From Pseudonocardia terrae (GTDB taxonomy: Bacteria; Actinomycetota; Actinomycetes; Mycobacteriales; Pseudonocardiaceae), in the NCBI RefSeq assembly GCF_021343995.1, contig NZ_JAJTTE010000069.1, positions 1-32,373 of the forward strand: a stretch of DNA of 32,373 nucleotides, given 5' to 3'. Position 1 is the first letter of the stretch, and each line of letters opens with the position of its first letter. The position numbers were made by a program, and so were the translations under genes. This document shows positions 30,806 to 32,373 of the stretch, piece by piece. Under the pieces are notes generated by a model, which saw only the letters and a list, made by a program, of their open reading frames with translations, ran no database searches and was not told where the DNA came from.

Positions 30806-30942
30806 GCGAGGGCCGGGATGGCGCCCGGGGGTGCCGGCCGGCGACGGGGCGGCGCAGGGCGGGGAGCAGGGCACGGGGGACGGCACGGGGACCCGCGGCG
30901 GTGCGGGCGTGCAGGGCGAGCGTGAGGACCGGAGGAGCGGAC

Positions 30943-31350
30943 ATGACGATCACGACGAGCGAGCGGGCGCCGGCCGCGCCCGTGTCGAAGGCGGCACTGG
31001 GCCTGCTGCGGCAGGCCGCGGAGTGCGTGGCGGACGGCTACCGCGCCCCGGAGCCGCTGGTGCGCTACCCGGCGGCGTACCTCGCCGCGCTGCGGGCGGG
31101 CGCCGCGGTCCTGGCGGCGCGGGCGGTACCGGAGCAGCGGCGCGGGCGGCCGCGCAGCGTCTGGCAGTTGCTCGGCGACATCGCGCCGGAGCTGGGGGAG
31201 TGGGCCGCCTTCTTCGCGTCCTGCTCGGACACCCGGGCGGCCGCCGAGGCGGGCATCTCCCGGCTGGTCGGGCGCCGCGAGGCGGACGACCTGCTGCGGC
31301 AGGCCGAGCAGTTCGTGGGGATCGTGCGGGAGCTGCTCGTCGACCGGTGA
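30943..31350 (+). CDS. SAV_6107-family HEPN-like protein
   Basis: This 135-residue, all-helical protein shows the SAV_6107 pattern: SKAALGLLRQAAECVADGYRAPEPLVRYPAAYLAALRAGAAVLAARA, then RPRSVWQLLGDIAPELGEWAAFFASCSDTRAAAEAGISRLVGRREADDLLRQAEQFVGIVRELL. Active HEPN RNases carry an R-x4-6-H motif. No histidine occurs anywhere in this protein, so it is probably non-catalytic, perhaps a binding or regulatory module. The ATG at 30943 has Shine-Dalgarno GGAGGAG. An in-frame ATG at 30802 overlapping the DUF6504 stop (ATGA) would add 47 Arg/Gly-rich residues and couple the two genes. Both are likely transcribed from the LexA-box promoter. Confidence 0.78.
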   Translation: MTITTSERAPAAPVSKAALGLLRQAAECVADGYRAPEPLVRYPAAYLAALRAGAAVLAARAVPEQRRGRPRSVWQLLGDIAPELGEWAAFFASCSDTRAAAEAGISRLVGRREADDLLRQAEQFVGIVRELLVDR

Positions 31351-31405
31351 GCCGGCCGCAGGTCGGCCCGGTCCGTCGGGTTGGCCCGGTCCGTCGGGGC
31401 CGGCG

Positions 31406-32227
31406 TCAGGTCCGGGAGCGGGAGCGCAGCAGCCGGCCGAGGAGGGCGGTGAACACCGCGGCCACCTCGCGGGCGCCGGGCGTGTCCCAGGACTGGATGG
31501 GCAGGCAGGCGCCCTGCGCCTGCTGCACCGCGGAGCGGTCCGGCAGCACGCTGCCGAACACCAGCGGCCCGAACAGCTCCCGCAGCTCCGCGATGCGGTA
31601 GTCGTGCTCGGCGTTGCGCGGGCGCACCCGGTTGACCAGCACACCCAGCGGTTGCAGGTCCGGGTTGCCGCGTTCGCGCTCGGCCTGCACGGCGTCGAAG
31701 GCCCGCTGCACGCCGGACACCGCGAACATCGTCGGGTCCGTCACCAGGATGGCCCGGTCCGAGGCCGCGAGGGCGCTGCGGGTGAGCTGCCCCAGCGAGG
31801 GCGGGCAGTCGATGATCACCAGCTGGTAGGGCTCGCCCGGCTTCTCGTCCGTGCGGCCGAGGCTCGAACCCAGGTCGGGGTCGTCGAGCCGGGAGAGCGC
31901 ACGGGCCAGCCGCTCGAGCTGCTTGGTGCTCGGGTCCGGGTGGTTGTGCCGCTCGTTCTGCTCCGACCCCACCAGCACGTCGAGTCCCTCGCCCCAGGCG
32001 CTCGTCGCGATGGAGCGGCGGAGCACGGAGCGGCTCGGCTCGTCCAGCACATCGGCGACCGTGCCCGTGGTGGGCTCGACGTCGAGGGCGATGGTGGCGT
32101 TGGCCTGGGGATCCAGGTCCACGAGGAGGGTGGGGATGCCGTGGTGCAGCGCGGCGCCGGCGAGACCGAGGGCGACGGTGGTCTTGCCGACCCCGCCCTT
32201 CAGGCTCAGCGTGGCGACGACCTGCAC
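31406..32227 (-). CDS. ParA/MinD-type deviant Walker ATPase (orphan ParA)
   Basis: This 273-residue ParA-superfamily ATPase has the deviant Walker A in LSLKGGVGKTTVALGLAGAAL at the N-terminus, the Walker A' LLVDLDPQANAT, and VIIDCPPSLGQLTRSALAASDRAILVTDP as Walker B. VNRVRPRNAEHDYRIAELRELFGPLVF and SVLPDRSAVQQAQ follow, as in ParA proteins. The length is that of chromosome-type ParA without an N-terminal DNA-binding domain. No parB is next to it in this window, so it may position another cargo rather than the chromosome. The GTG at 32227 is preferred to the TTG at 32236 because TAGGTT lies 7 nt upstream. It is convergent with the HEPN gene. Confidence 0.9.
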   Translation of the reverse strand: MQVVATLSLKGGVGKTTVALGLAGAALHHGIPTLLVDLDPQANATIALDVEPTTGTVADVLDEPSRSVLRRSIATSAWGEGLDVLVGSEQNERHNHPDPSTKQLERLARALSRLDDPDLGSSLGRTDEKPGEPYQLVIIDCPPSLGQLTRSALAASDRAILVTDPTMFAVSGVQRAFDAVQAERERGNPDLQPLGVLVNRVRPRNAEHDYRIAELRELFGPLVFGSVLPDRSAVQQAQGACLPIQSWDTPGAREVAAVFTALLGRLLRSRSRT

Positions 32228-32234
32228 GGCGATC

Positions 32235-32240
32235 AACCTA
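32235..32240 (-). promoter_or_regulatory. Leaderless -10 (TAGGTT) for the ParA gene
   Basis: On the minus strand TAGGTT is followed by 7 nt and then GTG at 32227. The hexamer overlaps the TTG codon at 32236, so that codon is not a likely start. Confidence 0.65.
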
Positions 32241-32299
32241 CCGTCTCGCCGCCACGGGTCGTGCGCGCGCCACTAGTGGTTGAGGTCGTTCGTCGGGGG

Positions 32300-32373
32300 T
32301 CACGCCGCGGGAGTGAGTGTGTGGCGTGCTCCGGGCGGGTCGACCCGGTCGAGCAGGGTGCGGAGGTCGTGGC
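32300..32373 (-). CDS. Possible C-terminal end of a gene cut by the window edge
   Basis: A minus-strand frame enters from the right edge and stops at 32300, encoding HDLRTLLDRVDPPGARHTLTPAA-like residues. The helical leucine pattern could be the end of a transposase or HNH-type protein, but 23 residues are too few to tell. Confidence 0.3.
   Translation of the reverse strand, partial: HDLRTLLDRVDPPGARHTLTPAA

Overview
The window is very GC-rich, almost fully coding DNA from an actinomycete, most likely of the Pseudonocardia group (the genus is inferred, not proven). Gene content and order follow the Mycobacterium tuberculosis block running backwards from Rv2191 to Rv2170: exonuclease/UvrC-like protein, NlpC/P60 hydrolase, PimB-like mannosyltransferase, FadD15-like acyl-CoA ligase, two SRPBCC proteins, ArsA-like ATPase, acyltransferase, 3'-5' exoribonuclease, class II DAHP synthase (aroG), PknL, the Rv2175c-type DNA-binding protein, a polyprenol-dependent mannosyltransferase, a polyprenyl synthase, MTHFR, LppM and a GNAT acetyltransferase. 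This synteny supports most of the functional calls.

Layout. 1-1876: 3' part of a secreted GH16 glycosidase with a pentapeptide-repeat tail, then a repeat-rich gap. 1877-5781: Lrp-type RAM protein, the DEDDh/GIY-YIG nuclease, a coiled-coil NYN nuclease, and a small CxxC protein. 6035-10402: wall hydrolase, PIM mannosyltransferase and acyl-CoA ligase. 10604-14979: SRPBCC, metallophosphoesterase, SRPBCC, ArsA ATPase, Cys-rich protein and ROK sugar kinase, all on the + strand. 14998-19828: membrane protein, acyltransferase, an orphan sugar-binding lipoprotein, exoribonuclease and aroG. 19947-22191: PASTA kinase divergent from its likely DNA-binding substrate. 22247-27558: one minus-strand operon idsA/crtE, crtI, mannosyltransferase, crtB, in which a lipomannan-type gene sits among carotenoid genes. 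27621-29972: metF, lppM, GNAT. 30318-32373: a LexA-box-controlled pair (DUF6504-like and SAV_6107 HEPN-like), an orphan ParA ATPase, and possibly the end of another gene.

The strongest non-gene signals are as follows. (i) Two near-perfect or perfect actinobacterial LexA/SOS boxes: one encloses the -10 of the exonuclease/UvrC-like gene, the other precedes the DUF6504/HEPN pair. (ii) A leader of about 150 nt before DUF6504 holds successive stem-loops, and its pyrimidine tract can pair either with an upstream arm or with the Shine-Dalgarno, a possible RNA switch. (iii) A TANNNT-like hexamer lies 6-7 nt before the GTG/ATG of eleven genes, the signature of leaderless transcription. This resolves several start codons. 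(iv) Several in-frame short tandem repeats and two hairpin terminators lie between convergent genes.
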